Shown piece by piece: positions 49,122 through 58,655 of a stretch of DNA of 64,000 bases; the stretch's first letter is position 1; every line of letters begins with the position of its first letter. The notes beneath the pieces are model-generated. The model was not told the DNA's origin, ran no database searches, and was given only the letters and a program-made list of their open reading frames with translations. The position numbers and the translations under genes are program-made. Source of the DNA: Oscillospiraceae bacterium (GTDB taxonomy: Bacteria > Bacillota > Clostridia > Oscillospirales > Oscillospiraceae); NCBI GenBank assembly GCA_020025515.1, contig JAHHRZ010000004.1:60126-124125 (forward strand), given 5' to 3'.

Positions 49122-49978
49122 GTGTAACCCTGCAGGAAGCTGCTTACGCAAAAATCAATCTGACCCTGGATGTGCTGGGGCGTCGGGAGGACGGCTACCA
49201 TGACCTGAAATCCGTCATGCAGACCATCTCCATCCGGGACGACATCGAGCTGGAGGTGGGCACAGGCAAGCCCTGGAGCCTCACCTGCGACAAAGAGGAA
49301 ATCCCTCAGAACGAAACCAACCTGGCCTGGAAGGCTGCCAGGCTCTACTGTGAGCTGACAGGCAAAGACCCCCAGGGCCTTTCCATCCGCATCACCAAGC
49401 GGATCCCCGTGGAGGCGGGCATGGGAGGCGGCAGCGCAGATGCGGCTGCGGTGCTCCGGGCCCTTAACCGCCATTTTGACTATCCGCTTTCCCTGTATGC
49501 GCTGGCAGAGCTGGGTGCCCAGGTGGGCAGCGATGTTCCTTTCTGCGTAGTAGGCGGCACCTGCCTGGTAGAGGGCCGGGGCGAGCGTCTGCGGAAACTG
49601 CCGGATTTGCCGGAGACCATGTTCGTGGTGTGCAAGCCCGATTTTTCCGTCTCCACCCCGGCACTGTATCAGAAGCTGGACGAGACCGTGATCGCCAGAC
49701 GGCCCGATCATACCGCCATGGAGGCGGCCATCGCCAAGGGAGACATGGACCAGATCGCACAGAATATCTGCAATGTCTTTGAGCCTGTGGTGACGGCGGA
49801 GCATCTGGAGCTCAATTATATCAAGTCCATTATGAACTCCTACGGAGTCACGGGCTATGCCATGACCGGCTCCGGCTCTGCGGTGTTTGGAATCGCGGCC
49901 TCCTTTGAGTATGCCGCCGTGGCCTGCTCCATGCTGAAAGAAAATTACCCTCAGGTATTTATCGCCAAAAGTGTATAA
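49118..49978 (+). CDS. ispE: 4-diphosphocytidyl-2-C-methyl-D-erythritol kinase
   Basis: GHMP kinase of the MEP (non-mevalonate) isoprenoid pathway, phosphorylating the 2-hydroxyl of CDP-methylerythritol. The 286-residue protein has the N-terminal AKINLTLDVLGRREDGYHDL block with K12, and the ATP-binding motif PVEAGMGGGSADA at 97-109. The substrate region GSDVPFCVVGGTCL carries the catalytic Asp, and the C-terminal motif is MTGSGSAVFGI. GTG start overlaps the DUF1015 stop. A terminator follows directly. Confidence 0.95.
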   Translation: MSVTLQEAAYAKINLTLDVLGRREDGYHDLKSVMQTISIRDDIELEVGTGKPWSLTCDKEEIPQNETNLAWKAARLYCELTGKDPQGLSIRITKRIPVEAGMGGGSADAAAVLRALNRHFDYPLSLYALAELGAQVGSDVPFCVVGGTCLVEGRGERLRKLPDLPETMFVVCKPDFSVSTPALYQKLDETVIARRPDHTAMEAAIAKGDMDQIAQNICNVFEPVVTAEHLELNYIKSIMNSYGVTGYAMTGSGSAVFGIAASFEYAAVACSMLKENYPQVFIAKSV

Positions 49979-49987
49979 AATTTGAAG

Positions 49988-50032
49988 TCACCGTCCATAC
50001 TGTGAGTAATTACAGATGGACGGTGATTTTTT
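49988..50032 (+). terminator. Terminator of ispE abutting the spoIIR start codon
   Basis: An 11-bp stem (49988-49998 / 50016-50026), extended by CTGT/ACAG across a one-base bulge, is followed by TTTTTT (50027-50032) and immediately by the spoIIR ATG. The only ribosome-site-like sequence for spoIIR (GGTGA) is in the 3' arm of the stem. Confidence 0.88.
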
Positions 50033-50659
50033 ATGTGGAAATGGCTCAAACGCCTGGTAATTTTCACGGTATTTGGTGCATTGCTGTTGGGAATTCTGGG
50101 GATTTCCCGGGAGCAGAAGCAGTTACAGGAGAATCTTCTGCGGCTGCATGTGGTAGCGAACTCCGATTCCGGGGAAGATCAGGCAGTCAAGCTGAAGGTG
50201 CGCGACGGTGTGCTGAACCTTCTGGACTCTGCCATGGAGGGCCTCACCACCCTGGAAGAGGCGAAAAAATATGTGACGGAGCACCTGCCCCAGATCGAGG
50301 AGGAGGCAAACCGGATTCTACGGGAGGCCGGTTCGCAGATGAAGGCGGTGGCCACCTTTGCCCTGGAAACCTTCCCCACCAGAGTCTATGACACCTTCCG
50401 GCTGCCTGCGGGGGTCTATGAGTCCCTGCGCATCACCATCGGGCAGGGTCAGGGGCATAACTGGTGGTGTGTTCTGTTCCCCACCTTGTGCATTCCTGCC
50501 ACCACAGAGGGCTTTGAAGAAACGGCAGAGGCTTCCGGAATGTCTCAGGAGCTGTCCCGGACTCTGACTCAGCAGACCGGGTATTATGATGTGAGATTTC
50601 GCATCATGGACCTAGTGGGGGAGCTGAGGGGAAAGCTGTGCAGCGAAAAGGAAAAATAG
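50033..50659 (+). CDS. spoIIR: Stage II sporulation protein R
   Basis: Signalling protein made in the forespore that triggers processing of pro-sigma-E by SpoIIGA in the mother cell. The 208-residue protein has one N-terminal membrane segment (about 7-26) and then the family core: LLRLHVVANSDSGEDQAVKLKVRDGVL and YESLRITIGQGQGHNWWCVLFPTLC. It shows that the organism can sporulate. The start is unusual: ATG follows the T run of a terminator hairpin, and the ribosome site is inside the stem. Confidence 0.95.
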   Translation: MWKWLKRLVIFTVFGALLLGILGISREQKQLQENLLRLHVVANSDSGEDQAVKLKVRDGVLNLLDSAMEGLTTLEEAKKYVTEHLPQIEEEANRILREAGSQMKAVATFALETFPTRVYDTFRLPAGVYESLRITIGQGQGHNWWCVLFPTLCIPATTEGFEETAEASGMSQELSRTLTQQTGYYDVRFRIMDLVGELRGKLCSEKEK

Positions 50660-50668
50660 AAGAATGTC

Positions 50669-50702
50669 AAAAATGACAGGGCAGATGCTCTGTCATTTTT
50701 TT
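50669..50702 (+). terminator. Terminator of spoIIR
   Basis: An 11-bp outer stem (50669-50679 / 50690-50700), with extra inner GCA/TGC pairing, ends in a run of T. Confidence 0.9.
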
Positions 50703-50710
50703 GGGAAATG

Positions 50711-50719
50711 TGGTATAAT
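50711..50719 (+). promoter_or_regulatory. Extended -10 promoter of addBA
   Basis: TGGTATAAT is an extended -10 element. The -35 position (TGTCAT, 50691-50696) is poor and overlaps the spoIIR terminator. The leader to addB is about 120 nt. Confidence 0.55.
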
Positions 50720-50845
50720 GGAAGGGATTCTGTTACGCAGTGGGGGAAAAACTTGGGATACCGCCCTGCTTCAGAAAGAAAATCCCTCCGCAGTGAGATG
50801 GAGGGAAGCCGTGGGCAGGGTGGCCTGCCCGAAGAGGTGATACAT

Positions 50846-53800
50846 ATGTTGCAGTTATATTTGAGTCGGAATTGGCGTGTGGGCCGGGAAACCATCCTGA
50901 CCCATTTGGCTGATGATGTGAAACAGGGCCTGCCGGGGCGCATCCTTCTGGTGCCGGAGCAGGCCTCCCATGACTATGAGCGGCGCCTGTGCCGGGCCGC
51001 CGGAGACAGCGCCAGCAGATACGCAGAGGTGCTGAGCTTCACCCGACTGGCCAGCCGTGTCTTTTCTCAGACCGGGGGCGGGGCCGTGGCGACCCTGGAC
51101 AAGGGGGGGCGGCTCCTGGCTATGGCCGCCGCCGTGTGGCAGCTGCGGCCCCGGCTCAAATCCTATGCCGCAGCCGCAGGCAGGCCGGAATTTCTCACGG
51201 CACTGGTGACGGCAGTGGACGAATTCAAGACCTGCCTCATTACACCGGAGGTCCTGCAAAATGCCTCCCGGAATACGGAAGGGGCCCTGTCGCAGAAGTT
51301 GGAGGAGCTGGCCCTGCTGCTAGAGGGCTATGAGGGCATCTGCGCCCGGTTCGGCCAGGACCCAAGAGACCGCATGACCCGGCTCCTAGAGGAGCTGGAG
51401 GACAGTGACTTTGCCCGGAACCATGTATTTTATATCGACGGCTTTTCCGATTTTACGGCCCAGGAGCTGGCCATTGTGGCGCACCTGATGGAAGAGAGCT
51501 CGCAGGTCACGGTGAATCTGGTCTGCGACCGGGAAGGAAGCGATACGCCGGGCTTTGAGCTGGCAGGGGAGACGGCCTTGCAGCTGATTCGCCACAGCAA
51601 AGGGGAAACCACGGTGGTTTCCCTGCCGGACCCGGAGCAGCAGCTGGCAACGCTCCGGGCGGGGCTGCTGTGGGGAGAGCAAAGCCCCATTGCGGGGCTG
51701 GACCGATGGGTGCAGGCGGTGCGCCTGGGCTCATTACGGGAAGAATGTGTCTATGCCGCCTTGCAGATCCGCAAGGGGGTCCGCCGGGGCCTTCGCTACC
51801 GGGATTTGGCGGTGGTATGCAGCAATTTGCAGGAATATGGCCCGGTTTTGCGGCAGGTGCTGGGAGAGTACGGGATTCCCGCTTATTTTGCGGGCAATGA
51901 GGATATCCTGCATAAATCCGCAGTTTATACGGTGATGACGGCCCTGGAGGCCGCCACGGAGGGGCTGGAAACGGGACTGGTTTTGCGCTATCTCAAGTCC
52001 ATGCTGTCCCCTTTGGAGCCGGAGGAATGCGACAGACTGGAAAACTATGCCATTGTCTGGGGCATCCGGGGCACCGCCTGGACGAAGCCCTTTGACAAGC
52101 ACCCGGAGGGGCTGGGAAAGCCCTGGACGGAGCGGGACACGGAGACCCTGGCCCGGCTGGAGGAGAGCAGACGCCGTGGGGTGGGGCCCCTGTTGGAGCT
52201 GGCAAAGGCACTCAGGCAGGGGAAAACGGTGTTGCAGCAGCTGCAAGGCCTGTATGCCTTTCTGGAAACCCTGGACCTGGCCCGGCGGCTGGAAGCCCTG
52301 GCAGAGCATTTTGAGTCCAGGCAGGACCGCCGAAGCGCCCGGGAGCAGGAACAGCTCTGGGGCATCCTGGTGGGGGCCATGGAGCAGATGGCCGCCCTTC
52401 TGGGGCAGATGCAGATGGAGCCGGAGGTCTTTGTGAGACTGCTGCGCCTGCTTTTGAGCCAGTACGATGTGGGAACCATTCCCCAGACACTGGACAGCGT
52501 CACCGTGGGCGATGTGTCCTCCATGCGCCGCCACGAGGCAAAGCAGGTGATTTTGCTGGGGGCGCAGGAGGGACTTCTGCCCCAGGGCGGTTCCGGCGGC
52601 ATGGTGCTGACGGAGCCGGAGCGCCACCGGCTCATGGATCTGGGAGTCCCCCTGAAGCAGGACCTGTACCGGCAGCTTCAGCAGGAGCTGGCCGGGATTT
52701 ATGCGGTTGCGTCTGCGGCAGAAGAACATCTGACCCTGACATGCAGCCAGGGCCAGCCTGCCTATGTGTACCGAAGAGTGTGCCGGATGCTGGGGACAGA
52801 TCCGGAGGCGGTGAGCGTACTGCCGGAGGAGGAGACCGTGGCCGACGCCTGGAGCGCAGGCGCCATTCTGGTGCGGCAGTCCCAGGAAGAGCCGGGGCCT
52901 TTCCGGCAGCAGTGGCAGGAGCTGCGGGATCATGCGGCCTACACCCCCGGAAAGCTCAGCCCCAAAACGGTTCGGGGGCTGTATGGCAGGGAGCTGACCC
53001 TGTCGGCCTCTCAGGTGGACAAGGCGGCCACCTGTAAGTTTGCCTATTTTATGTGCTATGGTCTGAAAGCCAGGCTGAGAAAGGAAATTGAGGTGGACCC
53101 GGCCCAGTTCGGCACCTTTGTCCACTATGTGCTGGAGCATGCGGCCCGGGAGGTCTGCAACCGGGGCGGGTTCCGGGCGGTGAGTCTGGAACAGACCAGA
53201 CAGCTGGCCCGGCAGTATGCCATGGAATATCAGAAGGAACAGTTTGCCCAGCTGGCAGACCAGCAGCCCGCCAGACAGGACTATCTCTTCCGCCGCAATT
53301 TGCAGGAGCTGGACGCCGTGGTGGAGGAGCTGTGGCAGGAGCTGCGGCAGTCCCGGTTTGTCCCCGGCGGCTTTGAGGTGAAGTTCGGCCCGGGGGGAGC
53401 CATGGACCCCGTGGAGATCTCCGGCGCCGCAATGCCTGCCCGGATCCAGGGCTTTGTGGACCGGCTGGATGTGTACAGCCGGGGAGAACAGACCTATGTG
53501 CGGGTGGTGGACTATAAGACCGGAAGGAAAACCTTTGACTACTGCGATGTGCTCAACGGAATCGGGCTGCAAATGCTCATCTATCTGTTTGCTCTGGAGG
53601 ATGTGGGAGAGGAGCTGCTGGGAGATGCGCCTGAGGCTGCCGGGGTTCTGTATTTTCCCGCCAGAGCCGGTATTTTGTCCGTGGACGATGCCATGGATGA
53701 AAAGGCGATCCAAAAGAAGCGCCGGGAAGAGCAGAGGCGAAACGGTCTGGTCCTGGAAGAAGAGAATGTCCTCATGGCCATGGACGAGACGGAGGAATTT

Positions 53801-54088
53801 CGCTTTCTGCCGGTAAAGAAATCCAAGGATGCTTTGGTGGGGGATTTGGCCGATGCCCGCCAGCTGCGGGAGCTGAAACAGTATGTGAAAGACTGCCTTT
53901 CCAAGCTGGTGGATCAGATCGCCGGGGGCTCCATAGAGCCCAATCCCTATGTCAGAGGAAAAAACAGCCCCTGTACCTATTGCGACTATCGGGGGGCCTG
54001 TCATCTGGATCTGTGGGGAGCACCACGAGAATTCAAGGAAATCAAGAGGAAAGAATTTTGGCAGGAGGTGGAAAACCATGGCAGGTGA
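50846..54088 (+). CDS. addB: ATP-dependent helicase/nuclease subunit B
   Basis: Subunit of the AddAB enzyme that resects double-strand breaks for recombination, the Firmicute equivalent of RecBCD. The 1,080-residue protein starts MLQLYLSRNWRVGRET after AGAGGTGA; the frame is open further upstream but lacks a site. A degenerate N-terminal helicase-like region is followed by the RecB-type nuclease domain with VDYKTGRKTFD near the C-terminus. The iron-sulfur staple is one Cys in ATCKFAYF and three in CTYCDYRGACHLD. It overlaps addA by 11 bp. Confidence 0.95.
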   Translation: MLQLYLSRNWRVGRETILTHLADDVKQGLPGRILLVPEQASHDYERRLCRAAGDSASRYAEVLSFTRLASRVFSQTGGGAVATLDKGGRLLAMAAAVWQLRPRLKSYAAAAGRPEFLTALVTAVDEFKTCLITPEVLQNASRNTEGALSQKLEELALLLEGYEGICARFGQDPRDRMTRLLEELEDSDFARNHVFYIDGFSDFTAQELAIVAHLMEESSQVTVNLVCDREGSDTPGFELAGETALQLIRHSKGETTVVSLPDPEQQLATLRAGLLWGEQSPIAGLDRWVQAVRLGSLREECVYAALQIRKGVRRGLRYRDLAVVCSNLQEYGPVLRQVLGEYGIPAYFAGNEDILHKSAVYTVMTALEAATEGLETGLVLRYLKSMLSPLEPEECDRLENYAIVWGIRGTAWTKPFDKHPEGLGKPWTERDTETLARLEESRRRGVGPLLELAKALRQGKTVLQQLQGLYAFLETLDLARRLEALAEHFESRQDRRSAREQEQLWGILVGAMEQMAALLGQMQMEPEVFVRLLRLLLSQYDVGTIPQTLDSVTVGDVSSMRRHEAKQVILLGAQEGLLPQGGSGGMVLTEPERHRLMDLGVPLKQDLYRQLQQELAGIYAVASAAEEHLTLTCSQGQPAYVYRRVCRMLGTDPEAVSVLPEEETVADAWSAGAILVRQSQEEPGPFRQQWQELRDHAAYTPGKLSPKTVRGLYGRELTLSASQVDKAATCKFAYFMCYGLKARLRKEIEVDPAQFGTFVHYVLEHAAREVCNRGGFRAVSLEQTRQLARQYAMEYQKEQFAQLADQQPARQDYLFRRNLQELDAVVEELWQELRQSRFVPGGFEVKFGPGGAMDPVEISGAAMPARIQGFVDRLDVYSRGEQTYVRVVDYKTGRKTFDYCDVLNGIGLQMLIYLFALEDVGEELLGDAPEAAGVLYFPARAGILSVDDAMDEKAIQKKRREEQRRNGLVLEEENVLMAMDETEEFRFLPVKKSKDALVGDLADARQLRELKQYVKDCLSKLVDQIAGGSIEPNPYVRGKNSPCTYCDYRGACHLDLWGAPREFKEIKRKEFWQEVENHGR

Positions 54089-57000
54089 GACCCTGACCCC
54101 ATCCCAGAAAGCAGCGGTAGAGAACCGGGGAGGCCCTCTTCTGGTCTCCGCCGCCGCAGGCTCCGGAAAAACCAAGGTGCTGGTGGACCGGCTTCTGGGG
54201 TATCTCACACAGGAAAAGGACCCGGCGAATCTGGATGAGTTTCTCATCATCACCTACACCAAGGCTGCCGCCTCGGAGCTGCGGGCTAAGATCGCTTCCA
54301 AGCTCGCGGAGCGCATGGCCCAGGAGCCGGGCAACCGCCATCTGCACCGGCAGATGCAGCGGCTGTATCTGAGCAAGATTTCCACCGTCCACTCCTTTTG
54401 CAGCGACCTGCTCCGGGAGTATGCCTTTTATCTGGAGCTGCCCGGAGATGTGCGGGTGGCGGAGGAGACTGAGTGCCGCACCTATCGGGACAATGCCATG
54501 GAGGCAGTGCTGGAGGAGGCCTACGGCAAAATTCAGGACAGCCCCGCTTTGCAGTCCTTTGTGGATACCCAGGGCTTCGGAAGAAGCGACAAGGCGGTGC
54601 CCCAGCTCATAGAAAAGGTCTATGACAGCGCCAGATGCCACATCAGACCCCGGCAGTGGATGGATCGGTGCATAGAGCAGGCCAGAGTCCAGCAGGCGGG
54701 GGATGCCTCCGAGACGGTGTGGGGGGCCTATCTCATTGACAGGCTCCATGGTTATCTGGACAGTCAGATCGAAAGCCTGACCGTTGCCCTGAATCTGGCC
54801 CGGACCCAGGAGGACATCGGACCCAAGTACGGCCCCGTGCTGGAAGAAAACCGGAATCAGCTGAAGGCCCTGAGAGCCTGCCGTACCTGGCAGGAGATCC
54901 ACGAAAATCAGATCACTTCCTTCGGAAAGATCCCCCCTGTGAGAAAAATTTTCGACCCGGACTGTGCCGAACGGGTCAAGGCCCTCCGGGCTGCGGCATG
55001 GGAGGGGGTCAAGCGGTATCAGGAGCCCTTTGCCACCCCCTCCGGGAAGATCCTGGAGGATCTGGAACAGACCGCCCTTTCCGTGGAGGGGCTGATGGAG
55101 CTGGTTTCGGCTTTCGCAAAGCGCTATGCCTGGGAAAAGGAGCGCCGCCGGGTCCTGGACTTCGGAGATCTGGAGCATAAGACCCTGGAGCTGCTTTTGG
55201 GAAAGAACCTGTCAGGCCCCACCAGGATCGCGGCGGAAGTGGCAGGCCGGTTCCGGGAGGTCATGGTGGACGAATATCAGGACACCAACCAGGTGCAGGA
55301 CCAGATCTTCTCGGTGCTGACCCGGCAGCGGGGCAACTGCTTCATGGTGGGAGATGTGAAGCAGTCCATCTATCGCTTCCGTCTGGCAGACCCGGGGATC
55401 TTCCTGGAAAAATACAATCACTTTGCAGATCATGAGCAGGCCCGGCCGGGGGAAGGGAGAAAGATCCTGCTGTCCCAGAATTTCAGGTCCGGCCGGGAGG
55501 TGCTGGCGGCGGCAAACGATGTGTTTGCCAAAACCATGTGTCCCCAGGTGGGCGGGCTGTACTATGGGGAGGCGGAGGCCCTGCGGCCCGGGATCCCCCG
55601 AAAGGACCTGCCCCAGGCCGCAGTGGAGCTTCACTGCTTGCAGCTGCGGGAGGGAGCGGGCAAGGATGAGACGGAGGCCCGATATGTGGCCCGGCGAATC
55701 GCAAGGCTGCTGGAGGAAAAGACCATGATCCGGCAGGGGGACGATTTTCGACCCGTGACCCCGGGAGACATTGTGATCCTCCTGCGAAATCCCGGCAATC
55801 TGGCACCGTACTATGTGCAGGCCCTGCTGGCCCAGGGGATTCCCGCCAGTGCGGATTCCGGGGAAAGCATCCTGGACACCGGGGAAATCAACATTCTGTG
55901 GGACCTTCTGCGGGTGGTGGACAACCCCTTGCAGGACATTGCCCTGCATTCCGTTCTGGCAAGTCCCATCTTTGCGTTTTCTGCGGACCGGCTGGGGGCC
56001 CTGCGGGCCGCCCATGGGGATGGGTGCCTGTATGACTGCCTGTGCCACGGGGCTGAGGCCGGGGACCGGAAGGCCGGGGAATTTCTGGAGACCTTGCAGG
56101 AGCTGCGCCGGACGGCCCGGCTGGAGACCCTGGCCCGGCTTCTGGAAGAGATCTACCGCAGGACCCGCATGGAGTCCGTATTCAGTGCCATGAAAAACGG
56201 TCCCGCCAGAAAGCGGAATCTGGAGCAGTTTTACGAGATGGCGGCGGCCTTCGAGCAGGGGGGCCGCCGGGATCTGAGCCAGTTTCTGGAGCATCTGGAA
56301 ACACTGCGGGAAAAGGGCCTCAAGAGCCGGGAGGGCAGCAAGAGCCAGTGCGTCACGGTCCTGAGCATCCACAAATCCAAGGGACTGGAATACCCCGTGG
56401 TGGTGCTGGCCAATCTCTCGGCCCGGTTCAGTCTGGAGGACCAAAAGCCCAATCTGCTCATAGACTCCCGGCTGGGGATCGGATGCAGCGTCCTGAACCG
56501 GGAGGGGCGGTACCGCTATCCCTCTCTGGCCAAGATGGCGATTTCCTGCCGAATCGACGAGGAAAACACCTCCGAAGAGCTGAGAGTGCTGTATGTGGCC
56601 ATGACCAGGGCCAAGGATATGCTGATTATGACCTATGCGGACAAATTTGCGGCCGCCAAGCTGAAAACCATCGCCACCCGGCTTCAGCCGGAGCATGACT
56701 ATCTCCTGGCGCAGGAGGCAGGCTCTATGGGCTTCTGGGTCCTGATGGCCGCCATGGGCCGCACGGAGGCAGGGCAGCTCTTTGAAAAGGGGGGCTATCC
56801 CATGGAGCCAAGGGTCAGCGACATTCCCTGGCGCATCTTCTGGAAGGAGCTGGGGCCGGAGCAGACCCAAACCGGGGCGGTGCAGGAGGAGCAGACCGGC
56901 CCCGTGGTGACGGCGGACCGGCTGTCCGGGGCATTGCCCGGGGAATATGCCCATCAGGCCGCCACGCTGGCCCCCTCAAAGGTCACGGCCACGGAGCTGA

Positions 57001-57626
57001 AGGGGCGGGAGCTGGACCAGGAGGCCGCCCAGGGAGCCTATCAGCCGGGGGCCACAACATCCGGCCGCTGGCAGATGCCCAATTTCTCCCCCCAAAAGGC
57101 ACTGGACAGCCGCAGCTTCGGCGTTGCCACCCATCTGGCCATGCAGTTCATCCGCTATGAGGCCTGCACCACAGCCCAGGGGGTGGAGCAGGAACTGAAC
57201 CGGCTGAAAGAGCGGGCCTTCCTGACCCCGGAACAGGCAGATGCGGTGAATCGGAAGTGGATCCTGGACTTCTTTTCCACGGATCTGGGCAGGCGGCTTT
57301 CTACGCAACGGGAGGTCTTGCGGGAATTTAAGTTCTCCGTACTGGAAGACGGCACCTTGCTGTCTTCCCAGCTGGCGGGAGAGCAGCTGCTGCTGCAAGG
57401 CGTGGTGGATTGCTGCCTCATGGAAGAGGACGGCATGACCATTCTGGACTTCAAGACCGACCGGGTGAAGCCCGGCGGGGAGGAGGCCATGGTCCGGCGG
57501 TACGCTCCCCAGCTGCAAGCCTATGGCAGAGCCCTGGGGAAAATCTTCAAAAAGCCCGTGAAAAAGCTGCTGCTTTATTTCTTCCGGACCGGAGCCCTGC
57601 GGGAAGTGGAATTTCCCTCCTATTGA
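54078..57626 (+). CDS. addA: ATP-dependent helicase/nuclease subunit A
   Basis: UvrD-type helicase with a C-terminal RecB nuclease, partner of AddB. The 1,182-residue protein has Walker A SAAAGSGKT at 24-32, motif Ia TYTKAAASELRAKI, motif II VMVDEYQDTNQVQD, motif III VGDVKQSIYRFR, motif V VLSIHKSKGLEYPVV and motif VI LYVAMTRAKD. The nuclease triad region GVVDCCLMEEDGMTILDFKTDRV lies near residue 1125. AGGAGG nine bases before ATG 54078, inside the addB end, fixes the start. Confidence 0.96.
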   Translation: MAGETLTPSQKAAVENRGGPLLVSAAAGSGKTKVLVDRLLGYLTQEKDPANLDEFLIITYTKAAASELRAKIASKLAERMAQEPGNRHLHRQMQRLYLSKISTVHSFCSDLLREYAFYLELPGDVRVAEETECRTYRDNAMEAVLEEAYGKIQDSPALQSFVDTQGFGRSDKAVPQLIEKVYDSARCHIRPRQWMDRCIEQARVQQAGDASETVWGAYLIDRLHGYLDSQIESLTVALNLARTQEDIGPKYGPVLEENRNQLKALRACRTWQEIHENQITSFGKIPPVRKIFDPDCAERVKALRAAAWEGVKRYQEPFATPSGKILEDLEQTALSVEGLMELVSAFAKRYAWEKERRRVLDFGDLEHKTLELLLGKNLSGPTRIAAEVAGRFREVMVDEYQDTNQVQDQIFSVLTRQRGNCFMVGDVKQSIYRFRLADPGIFLEKYNHFADHEQARPGEGRKILLSQNFRSGREVLAAANDVFAKTMCPQVGGLYYGEAEALRPGIPRKDLPQAAVELHCLQLREGAGKDETEARYVARRIARLLEEKTMIRQGDDFRPVTPGDIVILLRNPGNLAPYYVQALLAQGIPASADSGESILDTGEINILWDLLRVVDNPLQDIALHSVLASPIFAFSADRLGALRAAHGDGCLYDCLCHGAEAGDRKAGEFLETLQELRRTARLETLARLLEEIYRRTRMESVFSAMKNGPARKRNLEQFYEMAAAFEQGGRRDLSQFLEHLETLREKGLKSREGSKSQCVTVLSIHKSKGLEYPVVVLANLSARFSLEDQKPNLLIDSRLGIGCSVLNREGRYRYPSLAKMAISCRIDEENTSEELRVLYVAMTRAKDMLIMTYADKFAAAKLKTIATRLQPEHDYLLAQEAGSMGFWVLMAAMGRTEAGQLFEKGGYPMEPRVSDIPWRIFWKELGPEQTQTGAVQEEQTGPVVTADRLSGALPGEYAHQAATLAPSKVTATELKGRELDQEAAQGAYQPGATTSGRWQMPNFSPQKALDSRSFGVATHLAMQFIRYEACTTAQGVEQELNRLKERAFLTPEQADAVNRKWILDFFSTDLGRRLSTQREVLREFKFSVLEDGTLLSSQLAGEQLLLQGVVDCCLMEEDGMTILDFKTDRVKPGGEEAMVRRYAPQLQAYGRALGKIFKKPVKKLLLYFFRTGALREVEFPSY

Positions 57627-57651
57627 CAAATATCCCGGGGTCGATTATCAT
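57623..57651 (+). promoter_or_regulatory. Promoter of the RluA-family gene
   Basis: TTGACA (57623-57628), 17 bp, TATCAT (57646-57651), overlapping the addA stop codon. It gives the two downstream genes a transcript of their own, about 30 nt of leader. Confidence 0.75.
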
Positions 57652-57684
57652 TTCTGTAGAAAATCGGAATTGGCAGGTGTATCC

Positions 57685-58635
57685 ATGAAGGAATTCTATA
57701 TTGAGAAAAATGACGCCGGACTGCGGCTGGATCGGTATTTGGCAAAGGCGGTGCCGCTGCTGCCCGCCTCCCTGGCCCAGAAATACATCCGCATCAAGCG
57801 CATCAAGCGCAATGGGGCAAGGGTCCAGCGGGACGACCGGCTCCAGGAGGGCGATCGTCTGCAGCTGTATATCAACGACGAGTTTTTCGACACGCCACGG
57901 GCAGACAATGCCTATCTCACCGTGGCGGCCCCAAAGCTTACCGTTGTCTATGAGGATGAAAATATCCTTCTGGTGGACAAACGCCCCGGTCTGGCGGTCC
58001 ATCCCCACGACGGGGCGGAGTACGGAAAGACCCTCATTGACCACATTCAGGCCTATCTCTATGCCAAGGGGGAGTGGAAGCCCAGGACTTCCACCTTTGT
58101 GCCTGCCCTGTGCAACCGCATCGACCGGAACACCGGGGGCATTGTGATTGCGGCCAAGAACGCCGAGGCACTGCGGATCCTCAATCAGAAGGTGAAGGAC
58201 CGGGAGCTGGATAAGCGGTATCTGGCCATCATCGAGGGTGTCATGAAGCCGGAAACAGGCTCCCTCAGGGGGCAGATCTTTAAGGACGCCGCAAAAAATC
58301 GGGTCTTTGTATCAGACAAACCCCAGCCCGGCTCCAAAACGGCGGTGACAAACTATGTGACGCTGGAAAAGAAAAACGGCCTGTCTCTGGTGGAGTGCGA
58401 GCTGATTACAGGCCGAACCCATCAGATCCGTGCCCAGTTTGCTCATGCCGGGCATCCCCTTCTGGGAGACGGGAAGTATGGAAAGCTGGACAAGCGCTTC
58501 GACCGGCGGTATCAGGCCCTGTATTCCTACAAGCTCACCTTTACCTTCACCACGGAAAGCGGGATTCTGGAGTATCTCAACGGAAAGAGCTTTCAGGTGG
58601 AGCAGGTGGACTTTGTGAAGGAATACTTTTCCTGA
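57685..58635 (+). CDS. RluA-family pseudouridine synthase
   Basis: Enzyme converting specific uridines of rRNA (RluC/RluD group) to pseudouridine. The 316-residue protein has an N-terminal S4 RNA-binding domain (about 10-75, with LPASLAQKYIRIKRIKRNG) and the catalytic domain. The catalytic motif is CNRIDRNTGGIVIAAKN, where the usual HRLDRxTSG is varied but the catalytic Asp is kept. The terminal motif is TGRTHQIRAQFAHAGHPLLGD. AGGTG five bases before ATG 57685. Which rRNA site it modifies is not clear. Confidence 0.92.
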   Translation: MKEFYIEKNDAGLRLDRYLAKAVPLLPASLAQKYIRIKRIKRNGARVQRDDRLQEGDRLQLYINDEFFDTPRADNAYLTVAAPKLTVVYEDENILLVDKRPGLAVHPHDGAEYGKTLIDHIQAYLYAKGEWKPRTSTFVPALCNRIDRNTGGIVIAAKNAEALRILNQKVKDRELDKRYLAIIEGVMKPETGSLRGQIFKDAAKNRVFVSDKPQPGSKTAVTNYVTLEKKNGLSLVECELITGRTHQIRAQFAHAGHPLLGDGKYGKLDKRFDRRYQALYSYKLTFTFTTESGILEYLNGKSFQVEQVDFVKEYFS

Positions 58636-58655
58636 GGCCGGAGAGGGAAGTGTCT

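Noticed and set aside
51734..54253. Leftward open frame of 839 codons, and a similar one at 55212-56954
   Set aside because: Antisense to addB and addA; high GC content keeps stop codons rare on the opposite strand.
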